Origin: Chania fonticola_B
GTDB lineage: Bacteria > Pseudomonadota > Gammaproteobacteria > Enterobacterales > Enterobacteriaceae
DNA: 64,000 nucleotides
Assembly: GCF_048537545.1 (NCBI RefSeq)
Contig: NZ_CP183218.1
Reading direction: 5' to 3' (one strand)
The notes under the pieces are model-generated. The model was not told the DNA's origin. It did no database searches and saw only the letters and a program-made list of their open reading frames with translations. This document shows, one piece after another, positions 52,163-61,761 of the stretch. Made by a program: the position numbers and the translations under genes. Numbering within the stretch: the first letter of the stretch is position 1; every line of letters begins with the position of its first letter.

Positions 52163-52230
52163 TTCCGCTAACACTCGATATCTTACTGTGCCGCAATTAG
52201 TTGCCAAAATCCGTGATAATTACCCATAAC

Positions 52231-52288
52231 TGGCGCTAATCTAGCGCCATTACAACCATGGCACGGCGTAGTTATGCCGTGCCATGGT
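52231..52288. repeat. Two hairpins after the sap operon
   Basis: TGGCGCT-AATCT-AGCGCCA is at 52231-52249. A 13-bp perfect stem is at 52255-52267 with 52276-52288 (ACCATGGCACGGC and its complement). No T run follows either. Confidence 0.7.
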
Positions 52289-52695
52289 GCAAATCTTGAG
52301 CAAGGTTACATCATCTCAGTAAACGTTCAATTACCAGCCATGTTGTATGCTGCGGTAGTTGGAGCCTTGGGGATGCCATCTTGCTACTCATCGATCCGAC
52401 CGCTAACTATTTTATTCCTTTACGTTATTAATTAGCACTTAACATTATTTTATCTCGCCAAACGAATCGGTGAGGATATCCGCTACGTTGAGCCATGCAA
52501 ACAACAGGATATCGCGCTGATGAACCACACCCACCACCAACGCTTCTCGCAACTGATGCTTATCCTTGCCGCCGGCTTCGCTATTTATGGTCATGGTCTA
52601 TGCAGCCATGACTGACGCCTGCTCCGTGGTTTTTTACCCTGCCACCGTTGCCAACCGCAGCGGTGGCTTGTTGTATTGAAGAAGGATTTTATCCG
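52289..52695. other. Region between sap operon and the AhpD-like gene
   Basis: About 400 bases. The middle is AT-rich (52395-52455). It contains a candidate small ORF at 52521-52616. After it lies a stem GCCACCG/CGGTGGC at about 52640-52666, just before the ribosome binding site of the AhpD-like gene. Otherwise I see nothing recognisable. Confidence 0.5.
52521..52616 (+). CDS. Candidate 31-residue membrane peptide
   Basis: MNHTHHQRFSQLMLILAAGF and a further 11 residues; a His-rich start and a short hydrophobic stretch, preceded by AGGAT 9 bases before the ATG. A second frame just downstream (MVMVYAAMTDA) is also hydrophobic, so a frameshifted remnant is possible. Not recognised. Confidence 0.3.
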
Positions 52696-53874
52696 ATGGA
52701 CCATCGCCTAACCCCTTTCCAGTGGTACCACGAAACCCAGCGTAGTTCAGGCGACAGTTCGCCACTCGAGCCTGCCGCCGCAAGCTTGCGGGAGCGTTTT
52801 TTGTTAGGCCTGGGTACGTTTACCGACGAGGGATTGAACGCCGCCCTCAGCCATCGCATTGACGTTTTTACTGCGTCTTCGGCCTGCTATTCAGTGCTGT
52901 TCCCCGAGCAAGTTATCGCTTCGCGAGAAGTGACATTGTCACCTTACGATCGTCTGTCGACGGCCCTGACGGTGGCGCAGGTCACCGGCGTACAATCGCT
53001 TTGTAGCCATTACGCCGCTCGCCTCGCCCCTCTGGACAGCCCGGATGCTACGCGGGAAAGCAATGTCCGCCTGGCACAAATCACCCAATACGCCCGCCAA
53101 CTCGCCAGCCAGCCGACCCTGATTTGCTCCAAGGCTATACAACAGCTCGGCGAAGTTGGCCTGAGCACGCAAGATACTGTGACCTTTTCGCAAATCATCG
53201 GTTTCATTAGCTATCAAGCACGGGTGGTCGCCGGTATTGCAGCACTTGCAGGCAGACCCGCCGTGGTGTTACCCGGTTTTCCCCAAATCGAAGATGCCGC
53301 TCCGGCAGGATTTTCCTGTACGGAACGGTCATGGCAAGCTCGCCTGCCGGAGATCGTTGTCGAGCAGGCCCAGGCTCGGCAGCTCGACATTCTGGACCAA
53401 AGCCACCCGGACGCCCGCAGCGAGTCTTATTACCTGCTGTTGGCTCACGACGCGCCTGCCCTACATGAGCGCAATGCGGTATTTAACAGTATTAATCACC
53501 CAGTTAACGGACTATCTGCACGCCTGAAGGCTTTGGTTGCTCTGGTGACATCACGCATTAATGGCAGCCATTACTGTGCCGGCACGCTAGCCCATAACAT
53601 TGCCGATCGGGAGTTGGCACTGGCATTAGTGGCTGGGATTGATAACGCGCTTGAGGTGGCCGACGATCCGGTGACCGCTGCCGTGATCGGCGTGACAGCC
53701 GATCTGACGCGAACACCTGAGAAATTCACGGCACAAAACGTGCAGCCGTTGCTTAACAGCGGATTGGATCGGTCGCAGACATTGGACGTAATTTTAACCG
53801 GCGCGCTGTACGCCTGGGAAAACCGGCTGCGTTACAGTCTTGGCGATGCAGTAGAAGTCGAGCTAGCGCAATAA
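52696..53874 (+). CDS. Two-domain CMD/AhpD-like protein
   Basis: A 392-residue protein built of two carboxymuconolactone-decarboxylase/AhpD-type helical domains. The N-terminal half ends in TVTFSQIIGFISYQARVVAGI, and the C-terminal half contains VTSRINGSHYCAGTLAHNIADREL. Proteins annotated as the Avi_7170 CMD family and the Avi_7169 alkylhydroperoxidase family are usually about 180-200 residues each and neighbours; this looks like a fusion of the two. The CxxC typical of AhpD is reduced to a single Cys in HYCAGTLAH, so classic peroxidase chemistry is doubtful. The start at 52696 follows AAGGA. It ends overlapping the convergent LysR gene by 12 bases. Confidence 0.75.
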   Translation: MDHRLTPFQWYHETQRSSGDSSPLEPAAASLRERFLLGLGTFTDEGLNAALSHRIDVFTASSACYSVLFPEQVIASREVTLSPYDRLSTALTVAQVTGVQSLCSHYAARLAPLDSPDATRESNVRLAQITQYARQLASQPTLICSKAIQQLGEVGLSTQDTVTFSQIIGFISYQARVVAGIAALAGRPAVVLPGFPQIEDAAPAGFSCTERSWQARLPEIVVEQAQARQLDILDQSHPDARSESYYLLLAHDAPALHERNAVFNSINHPVNGLSARLKALVALVTSRINGSHYCAGTLAHNIADRELALALVAGIDNALEVADDPVTAAVIGVTADLTRTPEKFTAQNVQPLLNSGLDRSQTLDVILTGALYAWENRLRYSLGDAVEVELAQ

Positions 53875-54759
53875 CCACGCCTGAGCCGCATCAAAAAAGT
53901 GCTGTGCCAGCGGCGTGGCCCTTGCTGGCTCGGCGATCACCAAGGCGGCATGACGTGACATCGGCGCAATGGCAACGCTGCGCCGTTGCAGCTGCGGCAT
54001 CATTTCCATCTGCAAATTTCCGCTGGGGAATAACCCGCATCCCAAACCGACAAAAATCCCCTGTAGCAGTTGGAAGATCGAGGTGGTTTCCATCCGGGTA
54101 TGCAACGTTAAGCCCTCATCACGAAACTGCTGATCCAGGTAACGGCGGAAGTAACGCGTTGGCTCAGCCAGGCATAATGGCAGCGCCGCCACGGTTGCCA
54201 GCGTTAGTGGACTTTCCCCCACCAGCTCGGGAAAATGCTGCGGATGAAACACCAGGTCAATGCCGCTGTCGGCCAAAGATTGGGACTGGAAATGCAGTTC
54301 CTTGAGCGTTGGTAGCTCAAAGAAACCGATGCCGATATCCACCGTGTGCGCAGTCAGCGCTTCCAACAGTTGATCGGCGCTCAATACCGCTACGCGATAG
54401 TCCAACTGCGGGTAACGCTCGCTGACCGCCTTTAACATCTGCGCTAGCGAAATGCTGCACTGCGGCACGGTGCCGATGCGCAACGTGCCGTTCAACCCGT
54501 GTTTCAGCGACTCTACTTCCAGCTTCAGCCCCTGATAAACGGAAACAATTTCCCGCGCCCAAGCCAAGACCCGCTCACCTTCGGCGGTGAAACCCTCAAA
54601 GTTGTTGCCACGATTAATCAACGAGACACCGAGCTCTTTTTCCAGATTTTTCAGCCGCATGGATAAGGTCGGCTGGCTGACAAAGCTGGCCTCTGCGGCG
54701 CGGCCGAAGTGGCGTTCCCGCTCAAGATTACACAGGTAGATCAGTTGCTTAATATCCAT
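53863..54759 (-). CDS. LysR-family transcriptional regulator beside the YdeP-like gene
   Basis: A 298-residue LysR regulator with N-terminal helix-turn-helix (HFGRAAEASFVSQPTLSMRLKNLEKEL) and an effector domain. It is divergent from the YdeP-like molybdoenzyme gene with 204 bases between; regulation of that gene is the natural inference. The effector is unknown. Confidence 0.9.
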   Translation of the reverse strand: MDIKQLIYLCNLERERHFGRAAEASFVSQPTLSMRLKNLEKELGVSLINRGNNFEGFTAEGERVLAWAREIVSVYQGLKLEVESLKHGLNGTLRIGTVPQCSISLAQMLKAVSERYPQLDYRVAVLSADQLLEALTAHTVDIGIGFFELPTLKELHFQSQSLADSGIDLVFHPQHFPELVGESPLTLATVAALPLCLAEPTRYFRRYLDQQFRDEGLTLHTRMETTSIFQLLQGIFVGLGCGLFPSGNLQMEMMPQLQRRSVAIAPMSRHAALVIAEPARATPLAQHFFDAAQAWLLR

Positions 54760-54963
54760 GTATTGGCCCGGAAAATGATTTCTGCGTGAAGTATATCATT
54801 TGCTACGGCTTTGCTGGCAGCGGCGATAAGTGCCGTCTATCCCATCATTGCTCTATTCGATTAGACGCCAAGCCCTCACGCCCCTAGACTTGCCACATAA
54901 ATACTCAAAATGCTTAAAAAGGCATTTACCTTTTAGCTACATTAATCACCTGCGAAGAAAATC

Positions 54964-57270
54964 ATGAAATTTAAACCGTCAATCAAGCCTTATCGCGGCG
55001 CGGCGGGCGGCTGGGGCTCATTGGAAGCCACCACCCGCTATGTGTTCGACAGCAAACAGGCGCTGAAAAATCTGCGCAACCTGATGCGCGTTAACAAAGC
55101 ACGCGGTTTCGATTGCCCCGGCTGTGCCTGGGGCGATGACAACCACAGCACCTTCAGCTTCTGCGAGAACGGGGCCAAGGCGGTCAGTTGGGAGGCGACC
55201 CGCAATGCGGTGGAACCGGCATTCTTTGCGGCCCACAGCGTCAGCACCCTGCGCGAGCAAAGCGACTACTTCCTGGAGTATCAAGGCCGGTTGACGCACC
55301 CAATGCGCTACGACGCCAAGACCGATCGCTATCAGCCCATCACCTGGCCGGATGCCCTAAAACTTATCGCCAGCCATATCCAGGCAATGGATAATCCCAA
55401 CCAGATTGAGCTGTACACCTCAGGCCGCGCCAGCAATGAAGCCTCCTACCTTTATCAGCTGTTTGGCCGGATGCTGGGCACCAGCAACTTCCCAGACTGT
55501 TCCAATATGTGCCACGAAGCCAGTGGCGTAGGCCTCAAGCAGAGCATTGGCGTCGGCAAAGGCACCATCCGTATGGATGACTTCGAGCAAGCCGATGCGA
55601 TTTTTGTCTTTGGCCAGAACCCCGGGACCAACCATCCGCGCATGCTGCACAGCCTGAAACACGCAGCCAGCCGGGGGGCACGCATCGTCAGTTTCAATAC
55701 CCTGCGCGAACGCGGGCTGGAAAGGTTTGCCGACCCGCAAAACCCGATCCAGATGCTGACGCCCAAATCCTCCCCCATCAGTTCGGCCTACTTCCAGCCC
55801 AACCTGGGTGGCGATATGGCGGCAGTGCGCGGCATGGTGAAGGCACTGCTGGAAACCCATCGCCAGCGGATTGCCGCCAATAAACCAGGACTGTTCGACC
55901 AGCCGTTTATCGATCGGCATTGCGTGGGCATCGAAGATTATCTGGCTCAGGTGGATGCCACCTCATGGCAACAGATCACCACGCAATCCGGGTTGAGTGA
56001 AACCCAGCTACGTCATGCGGCGGCGATTTACCAAGGCGCAGAGCGTGTTATCTGCACCTGGGCGATGGGCGTGACGCAGCATAAGCACTCCGTACCGACG
56101 GTGCGCGAGATCACCAACCTGCAATTGCTGTTCGGCCAGTTGGGCAAGCCAGGTGCGGGCCTATGTCCGGTACGCGGCCACAGCAACGTGCAAGGCAACC
56201 GCACCATGGGCATCGATGAGAAAGCCCCCAAGGCGCTGTTGGATAGTTTGGAGCAGCATTTTGGCTTTAGCCCACGCCGCGAGATCGGTCACAATACGGT
56301 CGAGGCCATTGAAGCGATGCTGCGTGGTGAGGTCAAGGTGCTGATTGCGCTCGGGGGCAACCTGGCAGCAGCGGCACCGGATACCGAGCGTACCGCCCAA
56401 GCCCTACGCCGTTGTGATTTGACGGTGCATATCAGCACCAAGCTGAACCGCAGCCATCTGATCACAGGTAAAGATGCGCTGATCCTGCCGACGCTGGGGC
56501 GTACCGAGTTGGATATGCAGGCCAGCGGCCCGCAATACATCACGGTGGAAGATTCCTTCAGTATGGTGCACGCCTCCGAAGGCATCGGCAAACCGCTGGC
56601 AGACACCCAGCGTTCTGAAACCGCGATTGTTTGCGGCATTGCCGACGCGGTACTTGGCAACCAACAGCTGGACTGGCTGGAGCTGGCCGACGATTATTCA
56701 CTGATCCGCCAGCATATTCAGGCCACCATTCCCGGCTTTGACGATTTTAACCAGCGCTGTGAGCAACCAGGAGGGTTCTATCTGGGCAACGCCGCTGCCG
56801 AATTGCGCTTTGCAACTCAGAGCGGCAAAGCTGAGTTCAGTGCCGCTCCACTACCCGATACGTTGTTCCCGCAAATCGGGGCAGAAAAAGCGCCGTTCGT
56901 GCTGCAAACCCTGCGTTCACACGATCAGTACAACACCACCATCTATGGACTGGACGATCGCTATCGCGGTGTTTACGGCCAGCGCGAAGTGCTGTTTATT
57001 CATCCCGAAGATTTAGCCGATCTTGGTCTGCAGGATGGGGAATTGGTGGAAATCGAAACCTTGTGGAACGATGGCGTAACCAGAAAGGTCAGCGGCTTCA
57101 AGCTGGTTAGCTACGATATCCCACGCGGTAATCTGGCAGCCTACTATCCCGAAACCAACCCGCTGGTGCCGCTGGCCAGTTTTGGTGATGGCACCGGCAC
57201 GCCGACCTCCAAATCGGTTCCCGTCGCCATCCGCCGCTGCGCTCAAGCACCTACGTTGCGTATCGTTTAG
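54964..57270 (+). CDS. FdhF/YdeP-family molybdopterin oxidoreductase
   Basis: A 768-residue cytoplasmic protein of the formate dehydrogenase-alpha-like family, close in length to E. coli YdeP (759). Cys51-x2-Cys54 (FDCPGCAWGDD) and Cys67 (SFCENGAK) may hold an iron-sulfur cluster. Cys183 in SNMCHEASG lies where formate dehydrogenases carry the Sec/Cys ligand of molybdenum. Further molybdopterin motifs are FGQNPGTNHPRMLHSL and GHSNVQGNRTMGI. The substrate is not established for this family; YdeP has been linked to acid resistance in E. coli. The divergent LysR gene probably controls it. Confidence 0.9.
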   Translation: MKFKPSIKPYRGAAGGWGSLEATTRYVFDSKQALKNLRNLMRVNKARGFDCPGCAWGDDNHSTFSFCENGAKAVSWEATRNAVEPAFFAAHSVSTLREQSDYFLEYQGRLTHPMRYDAKTDRYQPITWPDALKLIASHIQAMDNPNQIELYTSGRASNEASYLYQLFGRMLGTSNFPDCSNMCHEASGVGLKQSIGVGKGTIRMDDFEQADAIFVFGQNPGTNHPRMLHSLKHAASRGARIVSFNTLRERGLERFADPQNPIQMLTPKSSPISSAYFQPNLGGDMAAVRGMVKALLETHRQRIAANKPGLFDQPFIDRHCVGIEDYLAQVDATSWQQITTQSGLSETQLRHAAAIYQGAERVICTWAMGVTQHKHSVPTVREITNLQLLFGQLGKPGAGLCPVRGHSNVQGNRTMGIDEKAPKALLDSLEQHFGFSPRREIGHNTVEAIEAMLRGEVKVLIALGGNLAAAAPDTERTAQALRRCDLTVHISTKLNRSHLITGKDALILPTLGRTELDMQASGPQYITVEDSFSMVHASEGIGKPLADTQRSETAIVCGIADAVLGNQQLDWLELADDYSLIRQHIQATIPGFDDFNQRCEQPGGFYLGNAAAELRFATQSGKAEFSAAPLPDTLFPQIGAEKAPFVLQTLRSHDQYNTTIYGLDDRYRGVYGQREVLFIHPEDLADLGLQDGELVEIETLWNDGVTRKVSGFKLVSYDIPRGNLAAYYPETNPLVPLASFGDGTGTPTSKSVPVAIRRCAQAPTLRIV

Positions 57271-57429
57271 TTTGAACGGACGTGGCATGTCGCGTCCCTG
57301 GAGCAGTATTGCGTTAATAATCGCGAGCCTTCGTCGGAAAAGCGTGACGTTTGGCTTGCCCGCAAGGAGTGATTCGCGTAAAACTGTCAGCCGCAAATCT
57401 TGCCACTCACAACCCATTCACTGGACGAT

Positions 57430-59364
57430 ATGTTTCAAGATAACCCGCTGCTGGCGCAGCTTAAACAGCAACTTCACTCTCAAACCCCGCGTGTTGAAGG
57501 CGTAGTAAAAGGGACTGAGAAAGGTTTTGGCTTTTTAGAAGTCGACGGGCAGAAAAGTTACTTTATTCCGCCGCCGTACATGAAAAAAGTCATGCATGGG
57601 GATCGTATCGTCGCCACCCTGCATACCGAAAAAGAGCGCGAAATCGCTGAACCGGAAACCCTGGTTGAGCCTTTCCTGTCGCGCTTTGTTGGCCGAGTGC
57701 AGAAAAAAGACGATCGCCTGTCGATTATCCCCGATCATCCGTTGCTGAAAGACGCGATCCCATGCCGTCCGGCGCGTGAAGTCACCCATAACTTCCAGGC
57801 CGGTGACTGGGCCGTCGCAGAAATGCGCCGTCATCCACTGAAAGGCGATCGCACTTTCAATGCCGATCTGACTCAGTTCATCACCGACGGTGAAGATCAC
57901 TTCGCGCCGTGGTGGGTCACGCTGGCTCGTCATAATCTTGAAAAAGAAGCGCCAGACATGGTCGCGATCTCCGAACAAGAGACCGCTCTGATCCGTGAGG
58001 ACCTGACCGCGCTGGACTTCGTCACCATCGATAGCGCCAGCACCGAAGATATGGACGATGCGCTGCACGTGCAAGACAACGGTGACGGCTCGCTGCTGTT
58101 GACCATCGCCATTGCCGATCCTACCGCCTACGTCGAGCAAGGCAGCAATCTGGATGAAATCGCCCGCAAGCGCGCGTTCACCAACTACCTGCCGGGCTTC
58201 AATATTCCGATGTTGCCGCGCGATCTGTCCGACAACCTGTGCTCGCTGCGCCCGAATGAGCGCCGCTCGGTGCTGGCTTGCCGCGTGACTATCGCCGCAG
58301 ACGGTGCGCTGGGCAACGATATCCATTTCTTTGCCGCCGAAATCGAGTCCAAAGCCAAACTGGTTTATGACGAGGTTTCTGACTGGCTGGATGGCGTCGC
58401 AGGCTGGCAACCACCGAGCGAGAGCATCGCACAGCAGATCACCTTGCTTAAACAGGTTTGCGATGCACGCAGCGCCTGGCGCCATCAGCATGCGCTGGTA
58501 TTCAAGGATCGCCCGGACTATCGCTTTGTCCTCGGCGAGAAAGGCGAAGTGCTGGACATCGTGACCGAACAGCGCCGCACCGCCAACCGTATTGTTGAAG
58601 AGTGCATGATCGCCGCCAACGTCTGTGCCGCCCTGGTGCTGCGCGATCGTCTGGGCTTTGGCATCTATAACGTGCATAACGGCTTTGATCCGGCCCTAGT
58701 TGAGCAAGCGGTCGCTGTATTGCAGGCCAACGGCGTTGAAGCCGATGCCGAGAAGCTGCTGACCCTGGAAGGATTCTGCGAACTGCGCCGTCACCTCGAC
58801 TCGCAGCCAACCCAGTTCCTGGACAGCCGCATCCGCCGCTTCCAGACCTTTGCCGAGATCAGCACCACGCCTGGCCCGCACTTCGGTCTGGGGCTGGAGG
58901 CGTACGCCACCTGGACCTCTCCGATCCGTAAGTATGGCGATATGGTCAACCATCGTCTGCTGAAAGCTATTATCAGCGAGCAGGCAGCGGAAAAACCGCA
59001 GGACGACGTCACCGTGCAACTGGCCGAGCGTCGCCGTTTGAACCGCATGGCAGAGCGCGACGTTGGTGACTGGTTGTATGCCCGTTTCCTCAAGGATAAG
59101 GCCGGAACCGATGAACGTTTCAACGCCGAGATCATCGACGTAACCCGTGGTGGCCTGCGCGTACGCCTGTTGGACAACGGCGCGATGGCCTTTATCCCTG
59201 CCCCGTTTATCCACGCGGTTCGCGACGAGATGGTGTGTAGCCAAGAGACCGGCACCGTGCAGGTGAAGGGCGAAGTGGTTTATCGCCAGAGCGATAGTCT
59301 GCAGGTGAACATTGCCGAAGTGCGTATGGAAACCCGCAGCGTAATTGCCAGACCGGTGGCCTAA
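57430..59364 (+). CDS. rnb: Exoribonuclease II
   Basis: A 644-residue 3'-5' exoribonuclease, the same length as E. coli RNase II. Two cold-shock domains at the N-terminus, the RNB catalytic domain with the acidic metal-binding cluster in TIDSASTEDMDDALHV, the FAEISTTPGPHFGLGLEAYATWTSPIRKYGD-type core near residue 480-510, and a C-terminal S1 domain ending RSVIARPVA. It degrades single-stranded RNA in the cytoplasm. The start at 57430 (MFQDNPLLAQLKQQL) is identical to E. coli; ten codons upstream are not used. Confidence 0.98.
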   Translation: MFQDNPLLAQLKQQLHSQTPRVEGVVKGTEKGFGFLEVDGQKSYFIPPPYMKKVMHGDRIVATLHTEKEREIAEPETLVEPFLSRFVGRVQKKDDRLSIIPDHPLLKDAIPCRPAREVTHNFQAGDWAVAEMRRHPLKGDRTFNADLTQFITDGEDHFAPWWVTLARHNLEKEAPDMVAISEQETALIREDLTALDFVTIDSASTEDMDDALHVQDNGDGSLLLTIAIADPTAYVEQGSNLDEIARKRAFTNYLPGFNIPMLPRDLSDNLCSLRPNERRSVLACRVTIAADGALGNDIHFFAAEIESKAKLVYDEVSDWLDGVAGWQPPSESIAQQITLLKQVCDARSAWRHQHALVFKDRPDYRFVLGEKGEVLDIVTEQRRTANRIVEECMIAANVCAALVLRDRLGFGIYNVHNGFDPALVEQAVAVLQANGVEADAEKLLTLEGFCELRRHLDSQPTQFLDSRIRRFQTFAEISTTPGPHFGLGLEAYATWTSPIRKYGDMVNHRLLKAIISEQAAEKPQDDVTVQLAERRRLNRMAERDVGDWLYARFLKDKAGTDERFNAEIIDVTRGGLRVRLLDNGAMAFIPAPFIHAVRDEMVCSQETGTVQVKGEVVYRQSDSLQVNIAEVRMETRSVIARPVA

Positions 59365-59383
59365 CGTTATCCGTGTTCGATCA

Positions 59384-59411
59384 AGGCGATACTACGGTAT
59401 CGCCTTTTTTT
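59384..59411 (+). terminator. Intrinsic terminator of rnb
   Basis: AGGCGATA (59384-59391) pairs with TATCGCCT (59398-59405) around CTACGG, followed by a T run. Confidence 0.92.
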
Positions 59412-59605
59412 ATGCCTGCAACAACCTATTCTGTCCCCGTATGGCACGCTTCTTTCAGCAAACTCCAACTGAGTTCACATTTCTGATCCGACCAGCCACC
59501 GTCCGCGTTCAAACCTCCTACGTTTAATGAGTCGTTAACGTTTTGACGGACTCACAAACTAAAAAAATCACCTTTCTACCTCTGCACAACAAGGAGTTGC
59601 GGAAC

Positions 59606-61672
59606 ATGAAAAACGTCAAGTCAGCCATAATCTGGCTCGCGGTGGCGCTGGTCGGTGCCTTCGCTTTCGGCATGCTTGCCTTGAGCCGTGGGGAACACGT
59701 CAACGCTGTCTGGCTGGTGGTGGCTTCCGTCGCCTGCTACAGCATTGCCTACCGCTTCTATAGCCGGTTTATTGCCAAGAACGTCTTTGAACTCGATGAC
59801 CGTCGGTTAACGCCAGCGGAACGCCATAACGATGGCCTGGACTATGTACCCACCAACAAATGGGTGCTGTTTGGTCACCACTTTGCCGCGATTGCCGGTG
59901 CTGGCCCGCTGGTTGGGCCGATCCTGGCTGCGCAGATGGGCTTTCTGCCTGGTACCATCTGGATATTGGTTGGGGTGATGTTGGCTGGGGCGGTGCAAGA
60001 TTTCCTGATCCTGTTTATCTCCACCCGCCGCGACGGACGCTCGCTGGGGGAAATGGCCAAGCAGGAGTTAGGCGCCTTTGCCGGTGTGGTAACCATGCTG
60101 GGCGCACTTGGGGTGATGATCATCATCCTCTCGGCGCTGGCGTTGGTGGTCGTTAAAGCGCTGGCAGACAGCCCTTGGGGTCTGTTCACCATTGCTGCCA
60201 CCATCCCGATTGCGCTGTTTATGGGCGTTTACATGCGCTTTATCCGCCCAGGCAAGATTGCCGAGGTTTCGCTGATCGGCTTTGTGCTGATGATGATGGC
60301 GATCATCTACGGTGGCAACATCGCCATGCATCCATACTGGGGGCCGTTCTTTACCCTGCACGGCACCACCCTGACCTGGGTGCTGGTGATTTATGGTTTT
60401 GTCGCTTCGGTGCTGCCGGTGTGGTTGTTGCTTGCTCCGCGTGACTATCTTTCTACCTTCCTGAAAATCGGTGTGATCGTGGGGCTGGCGGTGGGCATTG
60501 TGTTCGCGATGCCGGAAATGAGAATGCCGGCGGTGTCACGCTTTATCGATGGCAGCGGCCCGGTGTTTGCCGGTTCACTGTTCCCGTTCCTGTTTATCAC
60601 CATTGCCTGTGGCGCGATTTCCGGGTTTCACGCCCTGGTCTCCAGTGGCACCACGCCGAAGCTGGTTGAGCGTGAGAGCCATATCCGCTTTATTGGCTAC
60701 GGCGGCATGCTGATGGAGTCCTTCGTGGCCATCATGGCGCTGATTTGCGCTTCGGTGATCGACCCAGGCGTCTACTTTGCCATGAACTCACCGGCGGCGC
60801 TGATCGGCACCACGGTGGAAAGTGCTTCACAGGCAATTAACAGCTGGGGCTTTATGGTCACCCCGGAAACGCTGACGCAGATTGCCCATGATGTGGGCGA
60901 GAAGTCAGTGCTGTCCAGAGCCGGTGGCGCGCCAACCTTTGCCGTTGGCATGGCTCATATCATCAGCGAGGTGTTTAACAGCCGGGCGATGATGGCCTTC
61001 TGGTATCACTTTGCCATCCTGTTTGAAGCCCTGTTTATCCTCACTGCGGTGGATGCGGGCACCCGCGCCTGTCGCTTTATGGTGCAGGATCTGGTTGGCG
61101 TAGCCATTCCACGGCTGGCGAACAACCGCTCCTGGTTCGGCAACCTGGCTGGCACCACCGTGGCCGTGGCTGGTTGGGGCTTCTTTGTTTATCAGGGCGT
61201 CGTGGATCCGTTAGGTGGGATCAATACGCTGTGGCCGCTGTTCGGCATTGGTAACCAGATGCTGGCTTCAATGGCGCTGATCCTGGGCACCGTAGTGCTG
61301 TTCAAGATGAAGAAACAGCGTTACGCCTGGGTGACCATTTTGCCGACCATCTGGCTGTTTATCACCTCAATGACGGCGGGCTGGCAAAAGATTTTCCATG
61401 AAAAACCAAGCATCGGCTTCCTGGCGCAGGCGAAGAAATTCTCTGCCGGGGTTGAATCGAACACGGTTATCGCCCCGGCCAAATCCATTGCGGATATGCA
61501 GACCATCGTGTTTGCCAATCAGATTAACGCCGCGTTGTGCGCCTTCTTTATGCTGGTTGCGGTGACGATGCTGGTTTCGGCCTTCTTCGTGGTGCGCCGC
61601 GCGTTGGGTTCCAAAACGCCTACGGTACGTGAAAGCACTATTGTACTGCGTGAGGAAACCGGGCGTGTCTAA
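59606..61672 (+). CDS. CstA/BtsT-family pyruvate or peptide carrier
   Basis: A 688-residue inner-membrane protein with many membrane segments and the CstA-family signatures HNDGLDYVPTNKWVLFGHHF, AGAGPLVGPILAAQMG, and VVDPLGGINTLWPLFG. E. coli CstA (701) and BtsT (716) import pyruvate, and CstA was first described as a carbon-starvation peptide carrier. Features of both are mixed here, so I do not give a symbol. The small YbdD-like gene that follows cstA in E. coli is absent. The start at 59606 follows AAGGAG; an upstream ATG-like start would add 21 hydrophilic residues. Confidence 0.92.
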   Translation: MKNVKSAIIWLAVALVGAFAFGMLALSRGEHVNAVWLVVASVACYSIAYRFYSRFIAKNVFELDDRRLTPAERHNDGLDYVPTNKWVLFGHHFAAIAGAGPLVGPILAAQMGFLPGTIWILVGVMLAGAVQDFLILFISTRRDGRSLGEMAKQELGAFAGVVTMLGALGVMIIILSALALVVVKALADSPWGLFTIAATIPIALFMGVYMRFIRPGKIAEVSLIGFVLMMMAIIYGGNIAMHPYWGPFFTLHGTTLTWVLVIYGFVASVLPVWLLLAPRDYLSTFLKIGVIVGLAVGIVFAMPEMRMPAVSRFIDGSGPVFAGSLFPFLFITIACGAISGFHALVSSGTTPKLVERESHIRFIGYGGMLMESFVAIMALICASVIDPGVYFAMNSPAALIGTTVESASQAINSWGFMVTPETLTQIAHDVGEKSVLSRAGGAPTFAVGMAHIISEVFNSRAMMAFWYHFAILFEALFILTAVDAGTRACRFMVQDLVGVAIPRLANNRSWFGNLAGTTVAVAGWGFFVYQGVVDPLGGINTLWPLFGIGNQMLASMALILGTVVLFKMKKQRYAWVTILPTIWLFITSMTAGWQKIFHEKPSIGFLAQAKKFSAGVESNTVIAPAKSIADMQTIVFANQINAALCAFFMLVAVTMLVSAFFVVRRALGSKTPTVRESTIVLREETGRV

Positions 61673-61726
61673 CTGAACGGCCAGGCTACGGGATGAGCCA
61701 GTTGAAACAGTCTCATCGAATGCCTA

Positions 61727-61751
61727 CAAGGGCGGCCAGGTGCCGCCCTTG
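61727..61751. repeat. 10-bp inverted repeat between convergent genes
   Basis: CAAGGGCGGC (61727-61736) pairs with 61742-61751 around CAGGT, between the CstA-family gene and fsa. There is no T run on either side. Confidence 0.7.
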
Positions 61752-61761
61752 TCAATGCACT

